Origin: Methanobrevibacter sp.
GTDB lineage: Archaea; Methanobacteriota; Methanobacteria; Methanobacteriales; Methanobacteriaceae
DNA: 64,000 nt
Assembly: GCF_017409525.1 (NCBI RefSeq)
Contig: NZ_JAFQSO010000011.1
Span: forward strand, 62,001 to 126,000
Direction of reading: 5' to 3'
Below the pieces are notes generated by a model. The model was not told where the DNA came from. It made no database searches and worked only from the letters and a program-made list of their open reading frames with translations. Positions 1 to 9,054 of the stretch are shown here, in pieces (positions within the stretch are counted from its first letter, which is position 1; each line of letters begins with the position of its first letter). Position numbers and translations under genes: made by a program.

Positions 1-601
1 TTTTTTCACTATACAATATTGGGAAAGTTTTTGCGCCTTCCGCTTTATCCCCTTCCATGTCTTCAATGTCTTTTACAAGCTCTCTGGCGGTTGTCATAAC
101 AAATGCGAAAAATCCCAAATATATTGAAGTTAGAATAATTTCGGGGGTGTTTAATGTAAATCCTCCAAATACAAATCCGAAACCAGTCATGAATCCTACA
201 GTGAGATTTCCAATTAGTGGTGTGGATTTGAGCTTGTATGCATATAGATAAAGAATGACGTCAGCTATCAGCACAATGATAAATGGAATCCAATTGTTGG
301 TTAAGTAACTTATTAAAAAACCGCATATTGTTCCAAGAATAAACAGGAGGTATCCGTAGTTTCTTCCACCGGTCACGGATATTCTTCCGGATGGAATTGG
401 CCTTTCAGGTTTATTGATTAGGTCGATATTGTAATCGAAATAGTCATTGATAACGTTTCCGGCAGCGGTTTCAAAAAATACCGCAAGCATCGCAAGGATT
501 AGTGGAACGTTAAAACTTTTATCTATGATTGCTATTAAGATTATAGCTATTGCTCCCATCAGTGCATTTCCGGGTCTCAATATTTCAATGTATGGATTCA
601 T
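1..601 (-). CDS. UbiA-family prenyltransferase, probable digeranylgeranylglyceryl phosphate synthase (partial)
   Basis: The gene reads leftward and runs off the window, leaving 200 codons from the ATG at 601. Family role: transfer of a second geranylgeranyl chain to geranylgeranylglyceryl phosphate, a membrane step of archaeal ether-lipid synthesis. The first aspartate motif is visible as NDYFDYNID (residues 52-60), followed by the typical KPxRPIPSG stretch, and a second D-rich motif of the form KDIEDMEGD lies near residue 180. Hydrophobic segments alternate with these loops as in UbiA proteins. It is divergent from the inositol-phosphate synthase gene, and both make lipid precursors. Exact substrate is inferred from length, lineage and motifs; other UbiA members cannot be excluded. 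Confidence 0.85.
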   Translation of the reverse strand, partial: MNPYIEILRPGNALMGAIAIILIAIIDKSFNVPLILAMLAVFFETAAGNVINDYFDYNIDLINKPERPIPSGRISVTGGRNYGYLLFILGTICGFLISYLTNNWIPFIIVLIADVILYLYAYKLKSTPLIGNLTVGFMTGFGFVFGGFTLNTPEIILTSIYLGFFAFVMTTARELVKDIEDMEGDKAEGAKTFPILYSEK

Positions 602-758
602 TTTATCTCTCTATAGTTAAATAATCATCATATATTATATTTCATTTCTGGATTAATATGCTTGAGGCATACTTTTATTAAGTATATTATATAACATAAT
701 ATTAGTATTTTATTTAATAAACTTATTACTCAAATTAATTAATTAGCTGGTGTTATAT

Positions 759-1853
759 TTGGATAAAATAAAGATAGCTATTGTTGGAATAGGTAACTGT
801 GCAAGTTCACTTATTCAAGGAATTCATTATTATGATGGCAAAAAGCCTGAAGATGCAATAGGGCTTATGCACTGGGATATTGGTGGATATGAACCTAGCG
901 ACATTGATGTGGTTGCTGCCTTTGATGTTGATGAGCGAAAAGTCGGAAAGACAATCGACGAAGCAATTTTTGCAAAACCTAACTGCACTACTGTATTTCA
1001 GAAGGACATCCCAAAATATGATGTTGAAGTAAGTATGGGTCATGTTTTGGATGGTGTTGCTGAACACATGTCCAATTATGATGATGAATACACTTTTGTT
1101 GTAAGTGATGCGGAGCCTGTTGATGTGGTTTCTGTTCTGAAGGAGAGTGGGGCTGAAATTCTAGTCAATTACTTGCCGGTAGGTTCAGAAGAGGCCGCAA
1201 GATATTATGCTCAATGTGCTCTTGATGCCGGAATAGCTTATGTAAACTGCATGCCAGTATTCATTGTAAGTGATGATGAATGGGATGCTAAATTCAGGCA
1301 AAAAGGAATTCCTATCGTTGGAGATGACATTAAAGCTCAGATAGGTGCTACTATCACTCATCGTACACTAACTAGTTTATTTATGGATAGGGGCGTTAAA
1401 TTAGACAAGACCTATCAAATCAATACGGGTGGTAACACCGACTTTTTGAATATGCTCAATCGTGAAAGATTGGATTCCAAAAAGGAGTCCAAAACTGAAG
1501 CGGTTCAATCAGTCTTAAATGAAAGGATGGATGACCGCGATATTCACATTGGCCCAAGTGATTATGTCCCTTGGCAAAATGACAACAAGTTGTGTTTCCT
1601 TAGAATGGAAGGCCGCACCTTTGGTGATGTTCCAATGAATATTGAGCTCAGATTAAGCGTTGAAGACTCTCCAAACTCTGCAGGCTGTGTTATTGATGCT
1701 GTCAGATGTTGTAAAATTGGTTTAGAAAGAGGTATTGGCGGACAGCTGACTTCCATTTCTTCCTATACTATGAAGCATCCTCCAGTTCAATTCAGTGATG
1801 ACGAAGCATATGAAAATGTTGAAAAATTCATTTCCGGCGAGCTGGAAAGATAA
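759..1853 (+). CDS. ino1: myo-inositol-1-phosphate synthase
   Basis: Converts glucose 6-phosphate to 1L-myo-inositol 1-phosphate with NAD, feeding archaetidylinositol lipids. The N-terminus has a Rossmann loop, VGIGNCASSL, and the rest matches the compact archaeal/actinobacterial form of the family in size (about 364 residues), including KAQIGATITHRTL and the substrate-region NTGGNTDF. I prefer the TTG at 759 as start because GGTG at 749-752 is placed as a Shine-Dalgarno; a GTG at 750 is in frame but would overlap that site. Upstream DNA is AT-rich and holds a small inverted repeat (TATGC/GCATA, about 658-672). A T-rich run after the stop is the likely terminator. Confidence 0.93.
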   Translation: MDKIKIAIVGIGNCASSLIQGIHYYDGKKPEDAIGLMHWDIGGYEPSDIDVVAAFDVDERKVGKTIDEAIFAKPNCTTVFQKDIPKYDVEVSMGHVLDGVAEHMSNYDDEYTFVVSDAEPVDVVSVLKESGAEILVNYLPVGSEEAARYYAQCALDAGIAYVNCMPVFIVSDDEWDAKFRQKGIPIVGDDIKAQIGATITHRTLTSLFMDRGVKLDKTYQINTGGNTDFLNMLNRERLDSKKESKTEAVQSVLNERMDDRDIHIGPSDYVPWQNDNKLCFLRMEGRTFGDVPMNIELRLSVEDSPNSAGCVIDAVRCCKIGLERGIGGQLTSISSYTMKHPPVQFSDDEAYENVEKFISGELER

Positions 1854-2004
1854 TTTTTCAAGCATAATTTTTTCTTTTTTTTAATTTTTCCATTACTTTT
1901 TTTCAAACTGTTTTATATTATTAATTTATATAATAATAACGACATATATTATAGTTGGATATTTTATGATTATTTATAAATAAAATTTAAAAGAGGTGTA
2001 ATTA

Positions 2005-3726
2005 ATGGCAAAAGTAAGATTTACAGAAACAGCACTTCGTGATGCTCACCAATCTTTACTTGCAACTAGGATGAGGACTAGGGACATGATTCCTATTGCT
2101 GAAGAGATGGATAGTGTAGGATATTTCTCTGTAGAAGCTTGGGGTGGAGCTACTTTTGATACATGTATTAGATATTTAAATGAAGATCCATGGGAAAGAT
2201 TAAGACAATTAAAATCTGAATTTAATAAAACTCCAATTCAAATGCTTTTGAGGGGTCAAAATTTAGTAGGATACAAACATTATCCTGATGATATTGTTAC
2301 AAAATTTGTAGAAAAATCTTATGAAAATGGTGTTGACATTTTCAGAGTTTTCGATGCTTTAAATGATATTAGAAATATGGAAAAAGCTATTAAAGTAGCT
2401 AAAGACCAAGGAGCTCATGTACAGGGAACCATCAGTTATACAATTAGTCCAGTTCATACTTTAGATGGTTTTGTTGAACTTGCAAAAGACCTTGAAGCAC
2501 TTGATTGTGATTCAGTGGCCATTAAGGATATGGCAGGATTGATCACTCCTAAAGCAGCTTACGATTTGGTATCTGCTTTAAAGGAAGAAACTGATTTGCT
2601 TGTTGATTTGCACTGTCATTGTACTAGTGGTATGACACCAATCAGTTATTATGCTGCATGTCAAGCAGGTGTTGATATTCTGGACACAGCAATTTCACCT
2701 CTCTCCTGGGGAACAAGCCAACCTCCTACCGAGAGTATGGTTGCAGCACTTCAAGGAACAGAATTTGACACTGGTTTGGATTTAAAATTATTAACTCACA
2801 TTAAAAAATACTTCGATGACATCAAAGAAAAATATATGGGCATTCTTGATCCGATTTCTGAAAGTATAGATGCAGATGTATTGTTGTACCAGATTCCTGG
2901 AGGAATGCTTTCAAATCTCATTTCACAACTCAAAGAGCAAAATGCTCTTGACAGGTATAATGATGTGCTGGAAGAAATGCCTCGTGTTAGGAAGGATATG
3001 GGTTATCCTCCGCTCGTAACTCCAACAAGCCAAATTGTTGGAATCCAGTCTGTAATGAATGTTTTAGGTGGAGAAAGATACAAAACAGTATCCAATGAGG
3101 TTAAAGAGTACATGAGAGGAATGTACGGTAAATCACCTGCTCCAGTAAATGAGGAAATCTCTAAAAAAATAATTGGGGATGAAGAAGTGATTACCTGCAG
3201 GCCTGCAGACTTATTGGAACCTGAATTCGACAAATTCAAATCTGAAGGTGAAGAAAAAGGATTTGTCAAATCCGATGAGGATGCTCTAACTTATGCATTA
3301 TATCCTCCGATTGCACCAAGATTCCTTAAAGGCGAAGCTGAAGAAGAAGAGCTCGTAGCTCCTCACACTCTTGATGAAGATGCAGCCATTGGAATTCCAA
3401 CAGAATATAATGTTGAAGTTGATGGGGACATTTTTGAAGTTAAAATCATGCCTACTGGATTTATGGAAATTGGAGAAGGCGCAGAATCTTCAAAAGGCCC
3501 TATTGGTGAAGTTGAAGGTGGCGTAATATCTTCAATGCAGGGTATGGTTATTAAGCTTGCAGTCAATGTTGGAGATAAAGTTGAAAAAGGCTCTACTATC
3601 TGTGTTATTGAAGCCATGAAGATGGAAAACGATATCCAATCCGAAGTTGACGGTACTGTTGAGGAAATCTTTGTGGAACCTGGTGATGCAGTAAGTATGG
3701 GCGATATCTTAATGGTAATCAAATAG
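2005..3726 (+). CDS. pycB: pyruvate carboxylase subunit B (carboxyltransferase plus biotin carrier)
   Basis: Carries out the carboxyl-transfer half-reaction of the two-subunit archaeal pyruvate carboxylase, giving oxaloacetate. The N-terminal half is a DRE-TIM-type barrel beginning RFTETALRDAHQSLLATRMR with the metal-binding segment DLHCHCTSG. The middle is the conserved carboxylase domain, and the last 75 residues are a biotinyl domain with AMKM; the biotinylated lysine is K539 of 573. Oxaloacetate decarboxylase alpha subunits share this layout, but a methanogen without the membrane decarboxylase subunits points to PycB. The biotin carboxylase subunit PycA is not in the window. AAAGAGGTGTAATT before the ATG contains a good ribosome binding site. 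Confidence 0.93.
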   Translation: MAKVRFTETALRDAHQSLLATRMRTRDMIPIAEEMDSVGYFSVEAWGGATFDTCIRYLNEDPWERLRQLKSEFNKTPIQMLLRGQNLVGYKHYPDDIVTKFVEKSYENGVDIFRVFDALNDIRNMEKAIKVAKDQGAHVQGTISYTISPVHTLDGFVELAKDLEALDCDSVAIKDMAGLITPKAAYDLVSALKEETDLLVDLHCHCTSGMTPISYYAACQAGVDILDTAISPLSWGTSQPPTESMVAALQGTEFDTGLDLKLLTHIKKYFDDIKEKYMGILDPISESIDADVLLYQIPGGMLSNLISQLKEQNALDRYNDVLEEMPRVRKDMGYPPLVTPTSQIVGIQSVMNVLGGERYKTVSNEVKEYMRGMYGKSPAPVNEEISKKIIGDEEVITCRPADLLEPEFDKFKSEGEEKGFVKSDEDALTYALYPPIAPRFLKGEAEEEELVAPHTLDEDAAIGIPTEYNVEVDGDIFEVKIMPTGFMEIGEGAESSKGPIGEVEGGVISSMQGMVIKLAVNVGDKVEKGSTICVIEAMKMENDIQSEVDGTVEEIFVEPGDAVSMGDILMVIK

Positions 3727-3777
3727 ATTACCAATATTTTACTTTTTTTTTTAAATTATTTTTTGTGCAGTGATTTT

Positions 3778-4791
3778 ATGAAGGATATTTTTGATGAATG
3801 CCAATTCGGCGATTTTAAACTCAATAGCAGAATTGTCAGAACAGGCACTTGGGAAACAGAAACAGGGGAAGGGGGATTTTTAACTCCAGCTATTTATGAC
3901 AGATATGAAAAGATTGCAAGTAGCGGCACAGGATTAATCGTATCTGAAATATTTGCTCTTGATAGAAAAGACAGATTTTTCCCATATTCGACTAGCCTGG
4001 ATTATCCGGGATTCATCAAGGAATATAAGATGGTGACTGACATTGCACATAATTATGATGTTCCGATCTTGGGCCAACTGGCCTTTTTCTACTATGATGA
4101 TGGAGACAACCAAAAGGTAGAAGCCAATGACATAACCGAAGAGGGAATTAGGAAATTGCAGGCGGAGGTAATAATGGCCGCTAAGAAATTCTCGTTTGCA
4201 GGGTTTGATGGGATTCAAATCAACATGGGGAATAATTTTTACTTGGCTCGCTTCATGAATCCTTATTTCAATCAAAGGGAAGATAAATATGGTGGAAACA
4301 CTGAAAATCGTGTAAGGATTTCATCAGAAATTATAAAAGTCATTAAAAAGACCATGGACATGCATGTAAGCTGCAGGATAAATCCGTGGGATGTTAGAAA
4401 AGGCGGAATCACCTCAGATGAAAGCATAGCCATTGCCCGTGAGCTTGAAAAAGCGGGTGCAGATAGCATTCAATTGACTGCACGTACCATATCACAAATT
4501 TATGACAAGGGCGTAAAACATCCGTTTCTAGTTTATGTCGATGATTTGATCGATGCTGTTGATGTTCCTGTTGTTTTAGGAGGATCACTGCGTGAAATGG
4601 CCAAAATCAATGATGTATTGAATAATTCCAATGTGGAATTCATTTCCATGTCTAAGCCGTTTGTGGCTCAGGCCGACTTTTTAACAGACTGGAAGGCAAA
4701 TGGTGAGGGTGTAGCAATTTGTCAAAGCTGCAATAATTGCTATTCTAAAAAGACCAGTACTTGTTTTAAATACGATTCCAGTGCCAACTAA
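3778..4791 (+). CDS. NADH:flavin oxidoreductase of the Old Yellow Enzyme family
   Basis: An FMN-binding TIM barrel of about 337 residues. Family signatures include NSRIVRTGTWE near the N-terminus, FNQREDKYGGNTENR in the middle and the late VVLGGSLRE segment. After the barrel there is a cysteine cluster, CQSCNNCYSKKTSTC (CX2CX2CX7C), similar to the 4Fe-4S site of enoate reductase and 2,4-dienoyl-CoA reductase, but the second FAD/NADH domain of those enzymes is absent. The protein therefore probably receives electrons from ferredoxin or another partner. I chose ATG 3778 because GTGAT just upstream pairs with the 16S tail; an in-frame TTG at 3763 is less likely. The substrate cannot be told. Confidence 0.8.
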   Translation: MKDIFDECQFGDFKLNSRIVRTGTWETETGEGGFLTPAIYDRYEKIASSGTGLIVSEIFALDRKDRFFPYSTSLDYPGFIKEYKMVTDIAHNYDVPILGQLAFFYYDDGDNQKVEANDITEEGIRKLQAEVIMAAKKFSFAGFDGIQINMGNNFYLARFMNPYFNQREDKYGGNTENRVRISSEIIKVIKKTMDMHVSCRINPWDVRKGGITSDESIAIARELEKAGADSIQLTARTISQIYDKGVKHPFLVYVDDLIDAVDVPVVLGGSLREMAKINDVLNNSNVEFISMSKPFVAQADFLTDWKANGEGVAICQSCNNCYSKKTSTCFKYDSSAN

Positions 4792-4896
4792 TCATTGATT
4801 CGAATTTGATTTTTCAGTTTCGATTAGTCTAATTGGTTATAAAGGTTATCTTTCAGTTTTTGGATGGTTTTTTAATGCGATCAAATTTGCAATTTC

Positions 4897-4919
4897 CCCT
4901 AACTTATGGGAAGTTAGGG
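4897..4919. terminator. Perfect 9-bp stem-loop between convergent genes
   Basis: CCCTAACTT at 4897-4905 pairs perfectly with AAGTTAGGG at 4911-4919 around a 5-base loop, followed by TATTTTTG. It lies between the Old Yellow Enzyme gene and the convergent small gene at 4953, where a terminator serving the plus-strand gene would be expected. Confidence 0.6.
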
Positions 4920-4952
4920 TATTTTTGCATATTCATATCAAAATTTTAGAAT

Positions 4953-5252
4953 TTATAAAAATTTGGACCATTTTAATCCGTGTTTGACCCTTTGAACTTG
5001 TTCGTCATAGGTCTGTTCTTTGTAATTACTTTTCAGCAGTTCCGCTTTTACTTCAGCATCAAAGCTGGTGTATTTAATTTTTTCATATAGGTTTCCTTTA
5101 TCCTCATCTTCTATGTCTTCAAGTTGGTATATGATTTCATTTTGAAGTTCGAAAAGAAGATCGATAGCTTGGCCGACACTTATGTCTTTAGATTTTAAAA
5201 TTTCAACTTTCTCTAATTGCGCATCTGTAAATTCAACTTCCCTTTTTGGCAT
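4953..5252 (-). CDS. Small conserved-looking hypothetical protein, 99 aa
   Basis: I do not recognise a family. The product is soluble and mostly helical with many Glu and Lys, starting MPKREVEFTDAQLEKVEILK and ending with a tryptophan-containing tail (GLKWSKFL). The N-terminal segment, with a short stretch followed by a regular helix, could resemble a small DNA-binding or antitoxin-like fold, but I see no diagnostic motif. GAGGT lies at a sensible distance before the ATG, and base composition matches neighbouring genes, which supports a real gene. It is divergent from the flavin-binding protein at 5426. Confidence 0.6.
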   Translation of the reverse strand: MPKREVEFTDAQLEKVEILKSKDISVGQAIDLLFELQNEIIYQLEDIEDEDKGNLYEKIKYTSFDAEVKAELLKSNYKEQTYDEQVQRVKHGLKWSKFL

Positions 5253-5425
5253 GTTTTGGACCTCTAATGTTTAATTGTTACTATAAGTTATGTATAGTGC
5301 TACTTAAATTATTTTCTAAAATTTTCATGGTTTTCTATGACATTTTTCAGTGTTTTTCATTAATTAAATTTAAATAGTTATTTTTTTCATATATACAATT
5401 ATAGATAATTTTAAGGTGATTTTAA

Positions 5426-5839
5426 ATGGCATTAGAAGGAGCAGAAAGAATTGACGAGTTTATTGGTGAAGCAAAAGTATTTTTCTTGGCGACTGTCGAT
5501 GGAGACAAGCCTAAAAATAGGCCTCTTGGCTTTCACTTATTAAAAGACGGTAAAATTTATTTTGGAGTAGGTAATCATAAGGATGTCTTCAAGCAAATGG
5601 CTGAAAATCCTTTTGTAGAGATTGTGGCCTTGGTCGAAACTGATTTCCTCAGATATTACGGTAAGGCGGTTTTTGAAGAAACATATGATTTTGCTGAAAG
5701 CATTGTCAGAGGCAATGAATTTTTAGAAAGCATTTACAATGATGAAACCGGTTTCAAATTGGCCATCTTCCACCTTGAGGAAGCTACAGCAGAAATCAGA
5801 AACATCACTGGAGAAATCATGGAATCATATAATTTTTAA
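5426..5839 (+). CDS. Pyridoxamine 5'-phosphate oxidase-like FMN-binding protein
   Basis: A 137-residue single-domain protein with the split-barrel FMN-binding fold. The early segment VFFLATVDGDKPKNRPLGF and the following DGKIYFGVGNHKDVFKQM are typical of the small PNPOx-like or general stress protein 26 group, in which FMN or F420 is bound at a dimer interface. The length suits the small subgroup rather than true PdxH. A TATA-like TTTAAATA lies about 50 bases upstream of the ATG, and AAGGTGATTT precedes the start. The reaction is unknown. Confidence 0.8.
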   Translation: MALEGAERIDEFIGEAKVFFLATVDGDKPKNRPLGFHLLKDGKIYFGVGNHKDVFKQMAENPFVEIVALVETDFLRYYGKAVFEETYDFAESIVRGNEFLESIYNDETGFKLAIFHLEEATAEIRNITGEIMESYNF

Positions 5840-5864
5840 TTCGATTCCTTTTTTATCTTTTTTT

Positions 5865-6482
5865 TCACCTGTAGAAGGTTAGAAGTATTTGGTTTAAGTT
5901 TGAATCATCGCCTGCGTCTTGTGAATATAGTGAGTTGAGTCTGGACTCGAGGTAATTGTATTCGGCATCACTGTTTAATTGGTCTATTCTTGTGCTTTTG
6001 TATATATCAATCGATTCGTCCAGCATGTTATAAAATTCATCTTTGCTTATATTGGATTTAGGTGTATTTTTAATGAGGTCTTTAATCTCAGAATCAATAT
6101 CCTCGCCCGTCCATGTAATCTCGTAAACCGAATCTCCTGATGCGAAATATGCATGGGATTGGTTTGCATGAACATACTGATTATACTGGCTGTAATGCCT
6201 CACGGGGTGACCTTCAATCATTATATTTTCTTCAAAATCCTTCTCGCATGCCCAAAGGCCTATCTCATTTCCGACATTGTTGTCGATGCATTCGATAGAG
6301 AAAACGTTATCTAATGCGTATCTGTCATTTTTTAGTTCTCCTCCAAGATATCTGTCGGGAAGTTCGAATTCTATTTCGTTTATCTCAATGGTATTGTTTT
6401 GGGCATTAACACAGCCAACTAACAGAATTGCCAATGATAATATAATCAGCATTTTTCTCATGTTGCTCTTTTTATTTCTCAT
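5865..6482 (-). CDS. Secreted lipoprotein, function unknown
   Basis: The N-terminus has basic residues, a hydrophobic stretch (MLIILSLAILLVGC) and a lipobox-like LVGC, so the protein is probably exported and anchored through the cysteine near residue 24. The mature part is about 180 residues, acidic, without a domain I recognise. In-frame methionines at residues 1, 8 and 11 leave the start uncertain; none has a strong ribosome binding site, and the later ones give a more typical signal peptide. The gene is divergent from the M48 peptidase, sharing a 44-base promoter region, which may indicate a link at the cell surface. Confidence 0.6.
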   Translation of the reverse strand: MRNKKSNMRKMLIILSLAILLVGCVNAQNNTIEINEIEFELPDRYLGGELKNDRYALDNVFSIECIDNNVGNEIGLWACEKDFEENIMIEGHPVRHYSQYNQYVHANQSHAYFASGDSVYEITWTGEDIDSEIKDLIKNTPKSNISKDEFYNMLDESIDIYKSTRIDQLNSDAEYNYLESRLNSLYSQDAGDDSNLNQILLTFYR

Positions 6483-6526
6483 TTTTGAAAAAACTTTTTA
6501 TACACACTTTTGATATATAACTATAT

Positions 6527-7624
6527 ATGGCAAAAGATGATAGAAGCAAAATCAATCCGTTCACAGGAAAATCTCATTTTGACATTATAAACGATGATAA
6601 ATTCCTTCAGGAGTCCTATAATGAATATTATGCCATGATTAACCAATCACAACTTTTAGACGACACTCCCAATGGGCAAATTGTTAGGAATGTGGCAATC
6701 AGGTTAATTCAGGCCGTAGAGGATTACTTGGCTCAAATAGGCAGAAGCGATTATACGAAGGATTATTACGATTGGGATTTTCATCTGGTTGCTGATGATA
6801 CTGTAAATGCATTTTGCATGCCTGGTGGCAAAATCGTAATGTTTTCAGGCATTCTTTCAGTTGCAAACACTGAAGAGAAAGTTGCATTCATATTGGGCCA
6901 TGAGATGGCACATGCATTGCTTGACCACTCAAGAACCAGGGCCAGCGCTCAAAACGCCCAAAATGCAATCACATCTGCCGCTTGGGTTGGAAGTTTTGCA
7001 CTCGATTTGGTGGGGTTGGGTGGAATCGGAAGTCTTACAAGAGCGGCCACCAATGTTGCCAGTATCGGATCCCAGTATTTCGTGTTGAATCCATGGGGAA
7101 GGGATCAGGAGCTTGAAGCGGATAAGCTAGGCATGATGATAATCCATTGGGCAGGTTTTGACATTTCTTCCATTCCTGCATTCTGGCAATCAATGGCTGG
7201 AGGAAATCCGAACAATCATGACTTTTTTTCAACTCACCCGTCTGACAGCAAGAGGATTGCAGTGATGAATGAGCTGATTCATGAAATTGAAAACCAGAAG
7301 GATTTCTATTCCTCTCCTGTTTTAAGTGAAGTTCCTACTCCAAAACAGGAATATGAATCTTCACATCTCATTGGCAATGATGTAGTTAAATATTGTCCGA
7401 ATTGCGGCACTGTCGCTGATATCGATGCTGTATTCTGTACCAATTGCGGAACTAGGTTTGATGGGGAGCTAACATGCAGTAAATGTGGTGCTCCAATTGG
7501 CCCTGATGATGTGTTTTGCAACAATTGCGGAGCTAAAATCGGTGATGAGCTTAAATGCAGTAAGTGCGGTGCTTCAATTGAGCCGGATGATGTGTTCTGC
7601 AACAATTGCGGAAACAAGATTTAA
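6527..7624 (+). CDS. M48-family zinc metallopeptidase with three C-terminal zinc ribbons
   Basis: A peptidase domain of about 270 residues holds the HEMAH zinc motif (H125, E126, H129) and a downstream ELEADKLGM segment that supplies the third zinc ligand. No signal peptide or convincing membrane segment precedes it, unlike HtpX, so it is probably cytosolic or peripheral, resembling the Oma1/LoiP-type M48 core. The C-terminus has three successive zinc ribbons, each of the CxxCG-CxxCG type, the last two nearly identical (CSKCGAPIGPDDVFCNNCG and a close copy), indicating recent internal duplication. TTTTTATACACA upstream is the TATA candidate, giving a short leader. The zinc ribbons probably recruit a partner or nucleic acid. 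Confidence 0.85.
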   Translation: MAKDDRSKINPFTGKSHFDIINDDKFLQESYNEYYAMINQSQLLDDTPNGQIVRNVAIRLIQAVEDYLAQIGRSDYTKDYYDWDFHLVADDTVNAFCMPGGKIVMFSGILSVANTEEKVAFILGHEMAHALLDHSRTRASAQNAQNAITSAAWVGSFALDLVGLGGIGSLTRAATNVASIGSQYFVLNPWGRDQELEADKLGMMIIHWAGFDISSIPAFWQSMAGGNPNNHDFFSTHPSDSKRIAVMNELIHEIENQKDFYSSPVLSEVPTPKQEYESSHLIGNDVVKYCPNCGTVADIDAVFCTNCGTRFDGELTCSKCGAPIGPDDVFCNNCGAKIGDELKCSKCGASIEPDDVFCNNCGNKI

Positions 7625-7765
7625 TCATAATTCTTTTTTTTACTTATTTTTTTCACGTCATGGAAAACTTTATATACTATCAAGTGTTAATATATTGTGT
7701 GTAAGTTAGTAACAACTTATTAACAAATTCTTTTCAAACACAAAATTTTTTTAGGATGTGATAAT

Positions 7766-8380
7766 ATGGTTAAGGTATTGCCAGAAAGCCCAGACTTGGA
7801 CTTGATATTTCTAATTGACAAAAGTGGGTCAATGTACGGCAGCGAAGAGGATATCATAGGTGGATTCAACTCATTTATTGCCCGTGAAAAATCAAAGGAA
7901 TTCAATACGAAGGTAACCACAATCTTTTTTGATCACGAATACGAGGTGTTGTACAAAAGGAAATCCATCAAGGATGTGGATGATTTGACTCATGCTGATT
8001 ATCAGGTTAGGGGCTCAACCGCTCTTTTTGACGCTATCGGAAGAACAATCGTCAATTTCAAAAATGAAATTAGCAATAAGGTATTGTTTGTCATAATGAC
8101 TGATGGGATGGAAAACTCTTCAGTTGAGTTTTCAAAATCACAGATTACAGACATGATAGAAAATCAGGGATGGGAGTTCATATACATCGGCGCCGACATC
8201 AATTCATATCGGGAAGCGGAAAAAATAGGCATCAGAAAATCAAGGACAGCCAATTATCAAAAATCAAAAGAAGGTATAGACAGGTTATATTGTTCTGTTG
8301 AATCTGCTGCAGATTCTATTAGAGCAAATAAAAGTTTGGATGAAGCAAATTGGAAAAAGGATTTGAAAAGATATGATTAA
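7766..8380 (+). CDS. VWA-domain protein
   Basis: Nearly all of the 204 residues form a von Willebrand factor A domain. The metal-ion adhesion site is clear: DKSGS at residues 18-22, a threonine in RGSTALFDAIG, and an aspartate in MTDGMENSS. There is no signal peptide, so this is an intracellular VWA protein, a type often acting as an assembly or chaperone factor. It follows the M48 peptidase in the same direction after 141 bases. GGATGTGATAAT before the ATG is a strong ribosome binding site. An inverted repeat TAAGTT/AACTTA at 7702-7719 lies in the promoter region. Its stop overlaps that of queC by four bases. Confidence 0.85.
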   Translation: MVKVLPESPDLDLIFLIDKSGSMYGSEEDIIGGFNSFIAREKSKEFNTKVTTIFFDHEYEVLYKRKSIKDVDDLTHADYQVRGSTALFDAIGRTIVNFKNEISNKVLFVIMTDGMENSSVEFSKSQITDMIENQGWEFIYIGADINSYREAEKIGIRKSRTANYQKSKEGIDRLYCSVESAADSIRANKSLDEANWKKDLKRYD

Positions 8381-9054
8381 CTTTCATATTCAGTTAAATC
8401 TTTTATTCCTAATTTTTTAAAGGCTCTTTTTCGCCTCATGCAACTTTCACAAACGCCACAGTGTTTGTCTCCTCCGTTATAACAAGAGTAACTCAATTCC
8501 ATTGGAGCGCCAACTTCAACTCCTAATTCAACGATTTCCTCTTTATCTAAATCAATGGCTGGTGCTTCAATTTTAATTTTATCTGGGGACCCAACATCTA
8601 TCAGCTCATTGAAATTCTCTAAAAACTCTTTTGAATTGTCGGGAAATGTGGTTCCCTCCTCATCGTTCCATCCGACAATAATAATTTCAGCGCCCATGCT
8701 TTCTGCATAAGATAGCGCAATTGATGTGAATACTGTATTCCTTGCAGGAACCCATACGCTGCTTGCACTTTCAGTGCTTTTTTCAAGGTCGTCTAAATCT
8801 TCAGGCGAAACTTCCGGGATTTCTTGAGATGTATTCAAACTGGATTGGCTGATTTTCGAAAGCCATGGCAGGTCAATCACTTCATGGGTCCAATTCATCT
8901 TCTCACAGATTTCTCTTGAAGCCTGAAACTCTCTTTTAAAGCTTTTCTGACCGTAATTAAATGTTATTGCATGAATCTCATAATCCTCGGCATATGCGCT
9001 GGTTGCAACAGTGCAGTCAAGGCCTCCTGACAAGACGGAAATGGCCTTTTTCAT
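8377..9054 (-). CDS. queC: 7-cyano-7-deazaguanine synthase (preQ0 synthase)
   Basis: Makes preQ0, the precursor that archaeal tRNA-guanine transglycosylase inserts on the way to archaeosine. The N-terminal PP-loop is LSGGLDCTVA (residues 8-17), the ATP-binding site of this family, and the C-terminal zinc site is formed by C191, C199, C202 and C205 in CYNGGDKHCGVCESC. Length (225) is normal. The ATG overlaps the stop of larC (ATGA), so the two genes are co-transcribed and translationally coupled. The 3' end overlaps the convergent VWA gene by a shared TTAA. Confidence 0.95.
   Translation of the reverse strand: MKKAISVLSGGLDCTVATSAYAEDYEIHAITFNYGQKSFKREFQASREICEKMNWTHEVIDLPWLSKISQSSLNTSQEIPEVSPEDLDDLEKSTESASSVWVPARNTVFTSIALSYAESMGAEIIIVGWNDEEGTTFPDNSKEFLENFNELIDVGSPDKIKIEAPAIDLDKEEIVELGVEVGAPMELSYSCYNGGDKHCGVCESCMRRKRAFKKLGIKDLTEYES

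Noticed and set aside
658-672. Inverted repeat TATGC/GCATA between ubiA-type gene and ino1 as operator
   Set aside because: Five-base arms in AT-rich DNA are too common to support a call without conservation data.
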